From contig JBEKYC010000001.1 of NCBI GenBank assembly GCA_049511415.1, positions 62,001-126,000 on the forward strand: DNA of 64,000 nucleotides, in the 5' to 3' direction. The notes under the pieces are model-generated. The model searched no databases, was not told the DNA's origin, and saw only the letters and a program-made list of their open reading frames with translations. Every line of letters starts with the position of its first letter. Position 1 is the first letter of the stretch. This document shows positions 16,060-24,556 of the stretch, piece by piece. Both the position numbers and the translations under genes were made by a program. Origin of the DNA: Bog-159 sp049511415 (GTDB taxonomy: Bacteria; Acidobacteriota; Terriglobia; Bryobacterales; Bryobacteraceae).

Positions 16060-18102
16060 TTAGTGCGGGCCCGCAATCCGCCACGGGTTCCCCGTGCTCA
16101 GAACCGAGGTCCCGTTCGGAGTGATGCCTTGCGATCCGGTATAGAAATAAACCGTGGCCGCCCCGGTCGTGGAGTTTTCAAAGACTACGTCGGGGTGGCC
16201 GTCCTGGTTGAAATCCGCCACGGCAACCACCTTCGTGGTCATCGGTCCCGTCAGGTTTTGCGCGTACTGCAGCATGCTGCCCTGCGCGCCGGCGGTGTTG
16301 CCCCCAAGGTACCAGATCTGCACCGTGCCGCTCACCGGATCTTGCCACAGCACATCCGGGTAGCCGTCGCCGTTGAAATCCCCGGACCCAACGATTTGCC
16401 ACGGGTTGCTCGTCGTCAGATCCGCCGCGCCCAGCAGAGTAGTCCCCTGCGCCCCGCCCATGTACCAGATCTGCGCCCATCCCGTTTCGGGATCCTGCCA
16501 CAGCAGGTCCGGGTGCCCGTCCTGATTGAAGTCCGCCACCGAGACCACTTTCCACGGGTTGTTGGTGGTAATATCCGCCGCGCCCAGCAGCGCCACTCCT
16601 CCGGGGCCGCCTAAAAACCAAACCTGTACCGCTCCGCTCACCGGATCCTGCCACACCACATCCGGAGAGCCGTCGCCGTTGAAATCCGCGATGCCCACGA
16701 TTTGCCACGAGTTGGCCGTCGTCAGGTCCGCCGCGCCCGAAAAGACCACGCCGTTCAGTCCCCCGAGATACCAGACCTGCGCCCACCCCACGACAGGCTC
16801 TTCCCAAATCACGTCCGGATGGCCATCGCGCAGGAAATCGCTGATGACCGTCCCGCATATGTAGGTGTAATTATTGGCCGGCTCGAAAGCGCCGCCCACG
16901 AACGCGGAGAGAGATACATAAAGGGTCTCGCCCGTGCACGGCATGAAATTGACCGCTTGCGACGTGCCGGCCGTCGATCCCTCGAAAACATTCGTCCCGC
17001 CAAGGGTTGTGCCGATTGTCAGCAGATAATTCGTCGCCCCGAGGACCGGGTTCCAGGAAAAGTTCGCGGCGTCGCTCGGCAGGATCGATCCCGGGCTCGG
17101 GCTGGTAATTACGCCGGGAGTGCCCGTGGATCCCGTGATCGCCACTCCATCCGGATACAGTCCCACTGAGATCGTGCTGGTGAGCGTGTTAGTCCCCGTG
17201 GCAATCACCGAAACCGCGTCGGAGATCGCATCGGTCACGTAAACATAGTTCCCATCCGGGGTGATCGCCAGTGCATGCGGCTCGGTCCCGACCGGAACGT
17301 TGGCCACTAGCTCGTTAGTCGCCGTCGCGATTACCGCCACGGAATTAGACGCCCAATTTGAGACGTAGACGTATGCGCCGCTGGGGGTGATGGCCACGCT
17401 ATTTGGCGACGATCCAACCTCGACCGTCCCCGTCACCGTGTTGGTTGCGGTGGCGATTACCGAAACGCTGCCGGAAGCCGAATTCGCCACGTAGGCGGTG
17501 GTCCCATCCGGGGTAATCGCTATGCCCTGCGGAGTGGAGCCAACCAGGACGCTGGCCACCACCTTATTGGTGGCTGTGGCGATGACCGAGACGCCACCGA
17601 AGAATTCGTTGACGACGTAAACCATGGTCCCGTCCGGAGTGATCGCCACGGCGTCCGGAAAAGATCCCACGGTGACCGTCGCCGTGACGAGGTTACTCGC
17701 GGTAGAAATCACCGAAACCGAGCCAGCCCCCCAATTCGCTACGTACGCGTAGTCTCCGTTGGGGGTAATGGCCACGGCCAGTGGGGTAGTGCCCACGGAG
17801 ATCGTGGCCGTCACCGAGTTGCTGGCGGTCTTAATCACCGAGACGCTGTTCCCGCCTCCGTTAGTAACATACGCATAGGCGGAATTCGGCGTAATCGCCA
17901 CGCCCAGCGGCTGCGTTCCCACCGGCACCGTCGCCACTAAGATATTGGTAGCCACGTCGATGACCGAGACAGTATTCGAATTACTGTTCGCAACATAGAC
18001 AAATGGGGAACCCGCCGCGGACCCCGCGCAAACCATCGCCGCCAAGGCCAGCGGCAGAAAGTTACCCAATCGCCTCGGACTGCAATACGTCGTGGTACTC
18101 AT
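16060..18102 (-). CDS. Secreted YVTN beta-propeller / FG-GAP repeat protein
   Basis: Exported repeat protein, 680 aa, with AAAGGAG before the ATG and a signal peptide ending near 'GSAAGS'. Residues ~35-330 are seven YVTN repeats of about 42 residues, each of the form 'YVANxxxxSVSVI...VGTxPxxVAITPDG'; seven is the number of blades in a closed propeller. A fibronectin-like segment follows ('FSWNPVLGATNYLLTIG'). The last 250 residues are five FG-GAP-like repeats with calcium-loop motifs such as 'DFNGDGSPDVVW'. No membrane anchor or sorting signal is visible at the C-terminus. Function is unknown; such proteins are usually secreted binding scaffolds. Confidence 0.88.
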   Translation of the reverse strand: MSTTTYCSPRRLGNFLPLALAAMVCAGSAAGSPFVYVANSNSNTVSVIDVATNILVATVPVGTQPLGVAITPNSAYAYVTNGGGNSVSVIKTASNSVTATISVGTTPLAVAITPNGDYAYVANWGAGSVSVISTASNLVTATVTVGSFPDAVAITPDGTMVYVVNEFFGGVSVIATATNKVVASVLVGSTPQGIAITPDGTTAYVANSASGSVSVIATATNTVTGTVEVGSSPNSVAITPSGAYVYVSNWASNSVAVIATATNELVANVPVGTEPHALAITPDGNYVYVTDAISDAVSVIATGTNTLTSTISVGLYPDGVAITGSTGTPGVITSPSPGSILPSDAANFSWNPVLGATNYLLTIGTTLGGTNVFEGSTAGTSQAVNFMPCTGETLYVSLSAFVGGAFEPANNYTYICGTVISDFLRDGHPDVIWEEPVVGWAQVWYLGGLNGVVFSGAADLTTANSWQIVGIADFNGDGSPDVVWQDPVSGAVQVWFLGGPGGVALLGAADITTNNPWKVVSVADFNQDGHPDLLWQDPETGWAQIWYMGGAQGTTLLGAADLTTSNPWQIVGSGDFNGDGYPDVLWQDPVSGTVQIWYLGGNTAGAQGSMLQYAQNLTGPMTTKVVAVADFNQDGHPDVVFENSTTGAATVYFYTGSQGITPNGTSVLSTGNPWRIAGPH

Positions 18103-18234
18103 GGCGCTCCTTTCTTCTGATCCAACTTAAGACGCCCGCAACTAGTATGCTGTACCGAACATATTATAGAGGTTTTGGCAACTCCTGAACGATTCAATCG
18201 TTACTGGTGCCGCTAGCGGCCGTACTGAACCCCT

Positions 18235-18263
18235 TTGACGCACACGGCAATTTGCCGTACACT
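18235..18263 (+). promoter_or_regulatory. Promoter with embedded operator for the toxin-antitoxin pair
   Basis: TTGACG (18235-18240), a 17-bp spacer and TACACT (18258-18263) make a good sigma-70 promoter. The perfect palindrome ACGGCAA-T-TTGCCGT occupies 18244-18258, filling the spacer up to the first base of the -10. A repressor bound there would block polymerase. The expected transcription start (about 18270) is only a few bases before the ATG at 18273, so the leader is minimal or absent. Confidence 0.72.
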
Positions 18264-18272
18264 GGGATCACG

Positions 18273-18554
18273 ATGAAGACGCCCCCATCAGTTGCCCGGC
18301 TGGAAGCCCGCTTGCCGAGCGGGGTGCATGCGCTTCTGAAACGCGCCGCGGCGGTTCAAGGGCGTACGCTCACTGATTTTGTGGTAACCGCCGCCCGCGA
18401 AGCCGCTTGTAAAATTATCGAAGAGGATCAGATCATCCGCCTCTCGATCAACGACCAGCGGCGCATCGCCCGCGCGATTCTGAGTCCTCCCGCGCCGGCG
18501 CGCGCGCTGACCAAAGCCTTCCAGCGGCATCGCGACCTGTTCGGCCCGCAATGA
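18273..18554 (+). CDS. tacA: DUF1778 antitoxin, TacA-like
   Basis: Antitoxin of a TacA/TacT-type module, 93 aa. The N-terminal half reads as a ribbon-helix-helix DNA-binding domain ('SVARLEARLPSGVHALLKRAAAVQGRTLTDFV'-like), and the C-terminal part ('DQIIRLSINDQRRIARAIL', 'ALTKAFQRHRDL') matches the toxin-neutralising tail typical of DUF1778. ATG 18273 is chosen because it gives this exact domain and follows the promoter directly; the frame is open further upstream. Its stop overlaps the toxin start by four bases (ATGA). It is expected to neutralise the acetyltransferase and repress the operon at the palindrome 18244-18258. Confidence 0.88.
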   Translation: MKTPPSVARLEARLPSGVHALLKRAAAVQGRTLTDFVVTAAREAACKIIEEDQIIRLSINDQRRIARAILSPPAPARALTKAFQRHRDLFGPQ

Positions 18555-19072
18555 CCGTTCCGCCATTTCGTCTTGAGCCGCTGGCCCCTGGGCACGACCG
18601 GAAACCTTTTCACTGCGGCGAGGAGGCCCTGGACCACTATCTTCAGACCCAGGCGACGCAGGACATTCGCCGTCGCATAGCCAATTGTTTCGTGGCGGTC
18701 GAGGCCGCGACGGGCCAAGTCGCCGCCTACTATACCATCTCGGCGGCCAGCATTCCCCTCGTGGATCTTCCGCCGGAAGAGACCAGGCGTCTGCCTCGCT
18801 ATCCGGCCGTGCCGGCCGTTCGCATAGGGCGCTTGGCCGTTGACGAACGCTTTAAAGGCCGTGGCCTCGGCGCTGCGCTGCTGGCGGACGCCGCCCGGCG
18901 GACCATGCAAGCCCCCGCAGCAGCCTTCGCCCTACTCGTCGATGCGAAAAACGATCACGCGGTTAACTTCTACCGGCACTTCGGTTTTCGTTCGCTGGCG
19001 AGCCGGCCCGGAACGCTGTTTCTTCCTGTAGCTACTGCCCAGAAGGCGTTCCTCCAAAAGACAGCGAATTGA
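18551..19072 (+). CDS. tacT: GNAT acetyltransferase toxin, TacT-like
   Basis: GNAT-family toxin, 173 aa. TacT/AtaT enzymes block translation by acetylating the amino group of aminoacyl-tRNA. The sequence has the family's start ('PLAPGHDRKPFHCGEEALDHYL'-like), the 'AAYYTISAASIPL' strand, the acetyl-CoA loop 'VDERFKGRGLGAALLADA' (R/Q-x-x-G-x-G/A form) and the C-terminal 'AVNFYRHFGFRSL' with the catalytic-type tyrosine. It overlaps the antitoxin stop by ATGA, which implies translational coupling. No damage is visible, so the toxin is probably active. Confidence 0.87.
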   Translation: MTVPPFRLEPLAPGHDRKPFHCGEEALDHYLQTQATQDIRRRIANCFVAVEAATGQVAAYYTISAASIPLVDLPPEETRRLPRYPAVPAVRIGRLAVDERFKGRGLGAALLADAARRTMQAPAAAFALLVDAKNDHAVNFYRHFGFRSLASRPGTLFLPVATAQKAFLQKTAN

Positions 19073-19331
19073 AAAGCATCGCAAAAGCGAGGTAAAAGCC
19101 TCGTGGCGGCAAAACCCGCTGCCCCCGGATCTAGTTCCACGCGTTGCGCCCGGTACGGCTAACCAAGATACGTGACCTGGCGGGAGTGATTGCCAAACGA
19201 CGCCTAAGCGCCCATTCTCCGAGTGGCCGATCCGGACGGAACTGGCAGTGAGAAACTCGTCCAGAAATCAGAAGGGCCGAGACGATGGGACTATTGCTGT
19301 GGTTTTTGCAATCGCGATAATCTCTGGATAA

Positions 19332-19820
19332 ATGAGCCTCAAACACTTGCGTTGGACGAGCGCCCTGGTCCTGGTGGGCTTCTCCCTGCCTGGGTTTGCA
19401 CAAGACTCGCAGCCAATCCCACCACCGGCCGACCGCGATCCCTTCGTCGGAATGTGGCAAGCAAACGGCGACAAGTCCCGACCAAAGCTCAGCAAGATAG
19501 AACGGTCATACACTCGCACCATCGGCAGGGTCGGTACGGAATTGACGTTCTCATCCTCGGGAGGAGCATCCAAGGCGAAGATCAGGGAGTACCGGATTCG
19601 ATGCGACGGTGTCTTCTATCCACTTCCCACAGGTCCCGTCCTGTCGTGCAGGTGGCTCGACTCAAACCATGTAGAAGGCGAGACCCGTGGCCCCAATGGC
19701 AGGAAGTCTTATTGGGCGCGGGAAGTAACTCCAGATGACCACACGATGACGATTACGGAATTCAAGAACAAAGCTCGAACGAGGGTCGCGTCAATCATGG
19801 TTCTGGATCTAGTGAAGTGA
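19332..19820 (+). CDS. Small secreted protein of unknown function
   Basis: A 162-aa protein with a clear signal peptide (hydrophobic 'ALVLVGFSLPGFAQ', residues 11-24). The mature part begins with a Pro-rich stretch, then 'DPFVGMWQANGDKSRPK' and a beta-rich body with 'VGTELTFSSSG' and 'ITEFKNKART'. This is the 'FxGxWxxNxxKS' pattern common to lipocalin-like secreted acidobacterial proteins; a similar opening is seen in the protein at 44173-45288. No catalytic motif is seen. The ribosome-binding site is weak, so the start is less certain than the frame. Confidence 0.6.
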   Translation: MSLKHLRWTSALVLVGFSLPGFAQDSQPIPPPADRDPFVGMWQANGDKSRPKLSKIERSYTRTIGRVGTELTFSSSGGASKAKIREYRIRCDGVFYPLPTGPVLSCRWLDSNHVEGETRGPNGRKSYWAREVTPDDHTMTITEFKNKARTRVASIMVLDLVK

Positions 19821-19866
19821 AGGGGCCCAGTCCGGTGAACCGCAGATCCCTTGCAATGCCACCCCT

Positions 19867-20934
19867 TTACCCCAACTTCGGCGGCAAATCTGTCATCGGC
19901 CCCATCCACTGCAGCTCTCGCTCAATATCCTTATGCAGTTGATACTTCCGCCGCACCGCCGCCACCTTCTCCCCGCGCACCTCGATCTTATCCAGATCGA
20001 ACTGCCCCAGCCCGAACTGCCCGCAGAAGTTCAGATACCCGATCCACTTCGCGTCGATCCCCATCGCTTCCACGCCCACCCGGTCGGCCGCGATGAAATC
20101 CGTCGAAGCAATCGCCACTCGCGAGGGCACCGGCGTCCCCGACGACGGCCCGTTGCCTTCCATGCCCTCGAATCCGTCGATCAGCGCGGCGCCCCAGAAC
20201 GGCCGCAGCTTCTGCGCCGTCAGGAACATGTTGTAGTGCGTCTGCCGCAGCCCCACGTGGTACCGCCGCTTGTCGTTCCAGCGCGGTGTCTCCTTGGGCG
20301 CCGAGTGCAACGGCGCGCCCAGCACCATGTTTTTCACCGATAGCGTCGCCACCACCGTGTTGTGCGTCTTCAGCATCGCGGAGCAGATCACGAACGCGTC
20401 CGGATCGTTCAGCCGCGCCGCCAGCCGCACCGGCTGCGGATGTATATCGAAATCCACCAGCGGCATCGTCACGAAACGCGCCTCCCGGTTCAGGTCCATC
20501 AGGCTCACCTTCTGCGCGCGCCGTTCCGCCGCCACCCGGTCGTAATGGAAATTCTCGAAGCCCTCCATGGTTTCGCCCGCGGACGATTCCGCGATGATCA
20601 CCGGCCCCTTGAACCGTGGCTCCAGGTAATCCAGAATGCCGTGGATCGCCTCCGCATTCGTGGCCGCCAGCGGATTCACCGTCGAAACGTTATTGGGCTT
20701 GATCACCACGTATTTCTTATGCCGCAGCACCGGCCGGATCTGGTCATCGATGGCCGCCAGCGCATCGTGCGCGTTCTTCCGCCGGTCGTCGCCTTTGACA
20801 AGGGAGACTGGCGTCGCTGAACCGCCGCCCCGCCCGCCCGCCACCGGACCCGCCTGTGGTTTGGCGAAAAGGCTCTGCGCCAGCACCGCGCCAGAGCCGC
20901 CCAGAAACAAGCGCCGCGAAAAATCAGTTGGCAT
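19867..20934 (-). CDS. Tat-exported DUF362 family protein
   Basis: DUF362-type protein, about 355 aa from ATG 20934; the frame is open 12 codons further but GGAG precedes this ATG. The N-terminus 'DFSRRLFLGGSGAVLAQSLFA' is a twin-arginine signal, implying export of a folded protein. The body has 'KKYVVIKPNNVS', 'PVIIAESSAGETMEGFE', 'DAFVICSAMLKTHNTVVATLSVKNMVLG' and 'VAIASTDFIAADRVGVEAMG', the DUF362 pattern. DUF362 domains often travel with iron-sulfur redox proteins. It is divergent from a Tat-exported 4Fe-4S aldo/keto reductase, with only 54 bp and one palindrome between them, so the two are probably coregulated. Biochemical role unknown. Confidence 0.83.
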   Translation of the reverse strand: MPTDFSRRLFLGGSGAVLAQSLFAKPQAGPVAGGRGGGSATPVSLVKGDDRRKNAHDALAAIDDQIRPVLRHKKYVVIKPNNVSTVNPLAATNAEAIHGILDYLEPRFKGPVIIAESSAGETMEGFENFHYDRVAAERRAQKVSLMDLNREARFVTMPLVDFDIHPQPVRLAARLNDPDAFVICSAMLKTHNTVVATLSVKNMVLGAPLHSAPKETPRWNDKRRYHVGLRQTHYNMFLTAQKLRPFWGAALIDGFEGMEGNGPSSGTPVPSRVAIASTDFIAADRVGVEAMGIDAKWIGYLNFCGQFGLGQFDLDKIEVRGEKVAAVRRKYQLHKDIERELQWMGPMTDLPPKLG

Positions 20935-20950
20935 AAAGGGTCGCTCCGAT

Positions 20951-20967
20951 CTAAAATCGGATTTTAG
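20951..20967. promoter_or_regulatory. Palindromic operator candidate between divergent genes
   Basis: Perfect 17-bp palindrome CTAAAATC-G-GATTTTAG in the 54-bp space between the divergent DUF362 and aldo/keto reductase genes. An overlapping inverted repeat, TCCGAT-CTAAA-ATCGGA, spans 20945-20961. Its location suits a single regulator acting on both genes. Confidence 0.5.
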
Positions 20968-20988
20968 CACCTGATACGGAGGTTATCT

Positions 20989-22158
20989 ATGCCGGATTCT
21001 TCCCGCCGCAATTTCCTGCTGGCCGGATTGGCTGCGCCCGCCGCGGCTTCCGCTGCCCGCTCATCCGCCGACGACCAGACGCGCCCCGCCCCCGCGCGCC
21101 CGCCGGTTTCCTCGCCCATGCTGCGCTACCGCGTCCTGGGCGATACCGGCCTCAAGGTGACCAGCGTCGGATTCGGCTGCATGATCACCTCCGACGCCAG
21201 CGTCATCCAGCGCGCCGCCGACCTCGGCATCACCTACTTCGATACCGCCCGCGTCTACCAGAGCGGCAACAACGAGCGCATGGTCGGCGCGGCACTGAAG
21301 GGCAAACGCCACCAGATCACGCTATCCAGCAAGACGCCCTCCAAAACCAAAGACGCCGCCCTCGCCGATCTCGACACCAGCCTCAAGGAACTTGGCACCG
21401 ATCACCTGGATATCTGGTACCTGCACGCCAAAACCAAGCCCGCGGACGTTACTGATGATCTGATCGACGCCCAGCAGACCGCCAAAAAAGCCGGCAAGAT
21501 CCGCTTCGCGGGCGTCAGCACCCACAGCGGCCAGGCCGAACTGATCCCCGCCCTCACGGCCAATCCCCACATCGACGTCATTCTCACGGCCTACAACTTC
21601 AGCATGGGCCAGACGCTCGATCCGGTCATCGCCGCCGCCAGCGCCGCCGGTAAAGGCGTAGTGGCCATGAAGGTCATGGCCGGCGGCTTCCGCGTCGCCA
21701 AGCCCGGCAGCAAAATGTACGACACCTTCAAAAAGGATGGCGCGCTGCTCGCCGCCCTCCGCTGGGCGCTGCGAAATTCCAACATCGATACTACGGTTCC
21801 CAGCATGACCGACATGGATCAGCTCGAAGAGAATCTGAAAGCCATGACCGGCGGCTTCAACAAGCTGGACGAAGTGCTGCTCGCCCGCCAGATCCAGCAC
21901 ATCGCCCCGTTCTATTGCCGAATGTGCGGCGCTTGCGATGGAACCTGCGCCAAGGGCCTGCCGGTCGCCGACATCCTGCGCTGCCTCACTTACGCCGATG
22001 GATATGGGCAGTTTTCGCTTGGCCGGGAGCGATTTCTGGAATTGCCGGCGGAGGTAGCGCAGGTGCGTTGCGGTGAGTGTTCCAACTGCACGGTCGAATG
22101 CCCTCACGGCGTGCGCGTCACCGAGCGCCTCACCCGCGCCCAGGAATTGTTCGCGTGA
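20989..22158 (+). CDS. Tat-exported aldo/keto reductase with C-terminal 4Fe-4S domain
   Basis: Aldo/keto reductase, 389 aa, with GGAGGT six bases before the ATG. A twin-arginine signal ('SSRRNFLLAGLAAPAAAS') precedes a TIM-barrel AKR domain (about residues 45-310) with the Asp in 'TYFDTARVYQ', the catalytic-type Tyr in 'VYQ', Lys in 'LSSKT' and His in 'WYLHAKT'. The C-terminal 70 residues hold 'CRMCGACDGTCAKG' and 'CGECSNCTVECPHG', two Cys clusters that suggest iron-sulfur centres. Cofactor supply outside the cytoplasm is a puzzle, as for other Tat-exported AKRs. The stop overlaps the next gene (GTGA). Confidence 0.9.
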   Translation: MPDSSRRNFLLAGLAAPAAASAARSSADDQTRPAPARPPVSSPMLRYRVLGDTGLKVTSVGFGCMITSDASVIQRAADLGITYFDTARVYQSGNNERMVGAALKGKRHQITLSSKTPSKTKDAALADLDTSLKELGTDHLDIWYLHAKTKPADVTDDLIDAQQTAKKAGKIRFAGVSTHSGQAELIPALTANPHIDVILTAYNFSMGQTLDPVIAAASAAGKGVVAMKVMAGGFRVAKPGSKMYDTFKKDGALLAALRWALRNSNIDTTVPSMTDMDQLEENLKAMTGGFNKLDEVLLARQIQHIAPFYCRMCGACDGTCAKGLPVADILRCLTYADGYGQFSLGRERFLELPAEVAQVRCGECSNCTVECPHGVRVTERLTRAQELFA

Positions 22159-22955
22159 GGATCGTCCTCATAGCCTTGGCTGCCGCCGCCGTTTGCACCG
22201 CCCAGGTTCCCACCTGCGATCTGGCCCCCGGCTGGACCCAGCAAGGCGCAGCCCGCGCCTACGACGCCTCCAACCTCTTCGAATACATGGACGGCAACTC
22301 CGAGGGCTACTTGCTTTATAGCTTCGTCGCCATGCACGGCGTCACCTGCGTGCATGGCGGCGATTCCATCCTTATCGATATCTCCGAATTCGACAGCCCC
22401 GATCTGGCCTACGGCATGTTCAGCGCCAATCGCGATCCGCGACTGCCCGCCGAATCGCTGGGAGCCGGCGGCCAGATCACGCCCCGCCGCGCCATCTTCG
22501 TCAAAGACCGGTTCTACGCCGAACTGGCCGCCAATCCCGACAAAGACCACACCCTCGCCCTGCGCGCCTTCTCCACCGCCATCGAAAAACTGTTGCCCGG
22601 TTCCAACGCCGTGCCCGCGGCCCTCGCCTGGTTTCCCGCCGAGGGGCAAGAATCAGTCCGCCTGATTCCCGAAAGCGTTCTCGGCCTGCGCATCCTCAAG
22701 CGCGGCTATGTGGCCGAATACGACTTCGGCAAAGCGTTCGTGGACGAAGAAGCTTCCCCGGAAGCCGCCGCCGCCGTAATGGACAAACTGCGCGCCCGCT
22801 TCGCGCAGGCCGCCGATCCCATCCAAGTGACCGACCCATATCTCGGCCGCCTCTGCTTCATGCGCAAGGGCCACTACCTCCTGGGCTACGCTAACGTAGT
22901 CGAAGGCCACGACCCCGCTGCACTATCCGTGGCCCTCGCCGCCCGCCTGCCGTAG
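22155..22955 (+). CDS. Secreted DUF6599-like protein
   Basis: About 266 aa from GTG 22155, which overlaps the reductase stop by four bases and gives a clean signal peptide ('RIVLIALAAAAVCTAQ'). The mature protein carries 'NLFEYMDGNSEGYLLYSF', 'ISEFDSPDLAYGMFSANRDP' and 'FVKDRFYAELAANPD', a pattern I associate with the DUF6599 family of acidobacterial secreted proteins; this name is from memory and not checked. No catalytic residues are evident. Translational coupling suggests it works with the aldo/keto reductase, perhaps as a periplasmic partner. Confidence 0.68.
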   Translation: MRIVLIALAAAAVCTAQVPTCDLAPGWTQQGAARAYDASNLFEYMDGNSEGYLLYSFVAMHGVTCVHGGDSILIDISEFDSPDLAYGMFSANRDPRLPAESLGAGGQITPRRAIFVKDRFYAELAANPDKDHTLALRAFSTAIEKLLPGSNAVPAALAWFPAEGQESVRLIPESVLGLRILKRGYVAEYDFGKAFVDEEASPEAAAAVMDKLRARFAQAADPIQVTDPYLGRLCFMRKGHYLLGYANVVEGHDPAALSVALAARLP

Positions 22956-22979
22956 GGGGAACTTGAGTCCCGCCACCGC

Positions 22980-24314
22980 CTAAGGCGCTAACGAGAACAC
23001 TGTACCGCCGTTGAATGTGCCGCCAGATGCGGTCGTGCCATAGATGATCCCGCCCTCACCGAGCGTGACGCTCGTGGCGGGATTCACGCCGGTGCTGGCA
23101 TCCGCGAAGCTGAATAGCACACTCTCGGTCCATGGGTCGCCTGCTATTGCCGGCGGCGTCAGCGAAAACACCGTCCCAACCCCGTTGCTACCACCGTTGA
23201 GGGTCGTCCCGTAGAGCGCGCCGCCGCTTCCGATCGTCACGCTTGCTTGCGGCAAGCTCCCGTCGGCGCCTCCTGTAAATGTGTAAATGTCTTGCTCGGT
23301 CCAGGCGCCGCCGGGAGTGGCGGGCGGTGTCAGAGAAAACACCGTACCACTCTCGAAAGCTCCGCCAGCCGAAGTCATACCATAGACAACGCCGCTGCTT
23401 CCCACCACTACCTCCGGGCACACAGAGCTAGCATAAGAAAAGTCATAAATCACCTGCTCGGTCCAGGCGCCGCCGGGAGAGGCCGGCGGCGTGAGTGAGA
23501 ACACAGTACCGCCGTCGTCAGTTCCGCTTCCGTAGGTGGTACCGTAGAGCACGCCGCCTGGGCCAATCGCGAGGTTGCCATACGGCCCAGCCCCGTCGCT
23601 GCCGCTGCCAAAGTTGTGCAGGACGGTTTGGTTCCAGACGCCGCCAGGGGCCGGCGTCAAGGAAAACGCTATGCCGAGGTTGGCTGCACCTCCATTCTGA
23701 AGCGTGCCATACAGCACGCCACCACTGCCCAGCGTGATCCCACCGGTGTTGTTGTAATTGTTCCCGGCGGAACCAGAGAAGGTATCGAGCTTCCGGTGAG
23801 TCACTGATCCGCCGGACAGCGGCGTCGTCAGTGAGAACACTGTGCCGCCGTTTCCGTGGTTGCCGTCGGCGTTGGTCATGCCGTAGAGGGTGGCGCGCCC
23901 GCCTTCGGGATCCGCCGTTATCACCAGGGCCATGTTTCCCGCGGGCAGGCCGCCGGCGGTGTACCCTGGAAAAGTGTAAAGCACGGTCTCGGTCCATGCC
24001 CCTCCAGGTGTGGAAGGCGTCAGCGAGTATACGAAGCCGCAGCCGAAGTTCAGATCGCCGATGAATTCCAGGACGCACGTGCCGGATCCACCCAGCAGTG
24101 TGGACCCGTAGAGCACTCCTCCTGGGCCAATCACCACGGGCGATTCGGCCCCGAAGGGGATGTTGTTAAAGCTGAAGAGCGTGGTCAGCGTCGCCGATGA
24201 CGCCGGAGCTCCTGTAAATGCAATGGAGACCATGAAGGCCGTCAACAGCCTTCCGCCAGTTGTGAGCCTGTGACTGCGTTTGAGTGGAGCTGAGAACGTT
24301 CGTTCGTTAAGCAT
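22980..24314 (-). CDS. Secreted GloVer-type tandem-repeat protein
   Basis: A 444-aa exported protein with AAGGAGGG seven bases before the ATG and a signal segment near residues 18-40. The body is a chain of about eight ~45-residue repeats of the form 'GPGGVLYGTT...GGTVFSLTPPASPGGAWTE...L..F'. This matches proteins named 'choice-of-anchor tandem repeat GloVer-containing'. The spacing and Gly/Trp pattern suggest a beta-propeller or related beta-solenoid. No anchor is visible after the last repeat, which ends '...GGTVFSLAP'. Function unknown; it lies downstream of the FG-GAP array on the same strand. Confidence 0.8.
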   Translation of the reverse strand: MLNERTFSAPLKRSHRLTTGGRLLTAFMVSIAFTGAPASSATLTTLFSFNNIPFGAESPVVIGPGGVLYGSTLLGGSGTCVLEFIGDLNFGCGFVYSLTPSTPGGAWTETVLYTFPGYTAGGLPAGNMALVITADPEGGRATLYGMTNADGNHGNGGTVFSLTTPLSGGSVTHRKLDTFSGSAGNNYNNTGGITLGSGGVLYGTLQNGGAANLGIAFSLTPAPGGVWNQTVLHNFGSGSDGAGPYGNLAIGPGGVLYGTTYGSGTDDGGTVFSLTPPASPGGAWTEQVIYDFSYASSVCPEVVVGSSGVVYGMTSAGGAFESGTVFSLTPPATPGGAWTEQDIYTFTGGADGSLPQASVTIGSGGALYGTTLNGGSNGVGTVFSLTPPAIAGDPWTESVLFSFADASTGVNPATSVTLGEGGIIYGTTASGGTFNGGTVFSLAP

Positions 24315-24394
24315 TGTTTTTCCCTCCTTAGCGGGAACGGAATTTACTGCCGGTTACGGATTGGCGACAAAAGCATAGGCACTCCCGCTTACTG

Positions 24395-24530
24395 TCGCTG
24401 GGCTCCGTGCCGCTGCCGTTGACCGGGATGGGCTGCGGACTCCCGGCGCCGTTTCCGTCAGCTCGATCTTGCCGCTGCGCTTTCCCGCAACGGCCGGAGT
24501 GAACATCCGCAATATTCAGCATGGATGGGG
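24395..24530 (-). pseudogene. Relic of the 3' end of an FG-GAP/choice-of-anchor D gene
   Basis: On the minus strand 24395-24530 encodes 'TPAVAGKRSGKIELTETAPG' and, after a one-base frameshift, 'SPQPIPVNGSGT'. This is the same C-terminal end as in the three intact FG-GAP genes upstream ('AASGKRSGKIELTD...', '...GSPQAITLTGSGT'). The rest of that gene is missing. It is therefore the stump of a fourth copy, between the GloVer and DUF3617 genes. Confidence 0.75.
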
Positions 24531-24556
24531 AGAACGGCCGGGCCGAAAGGCGCTCC

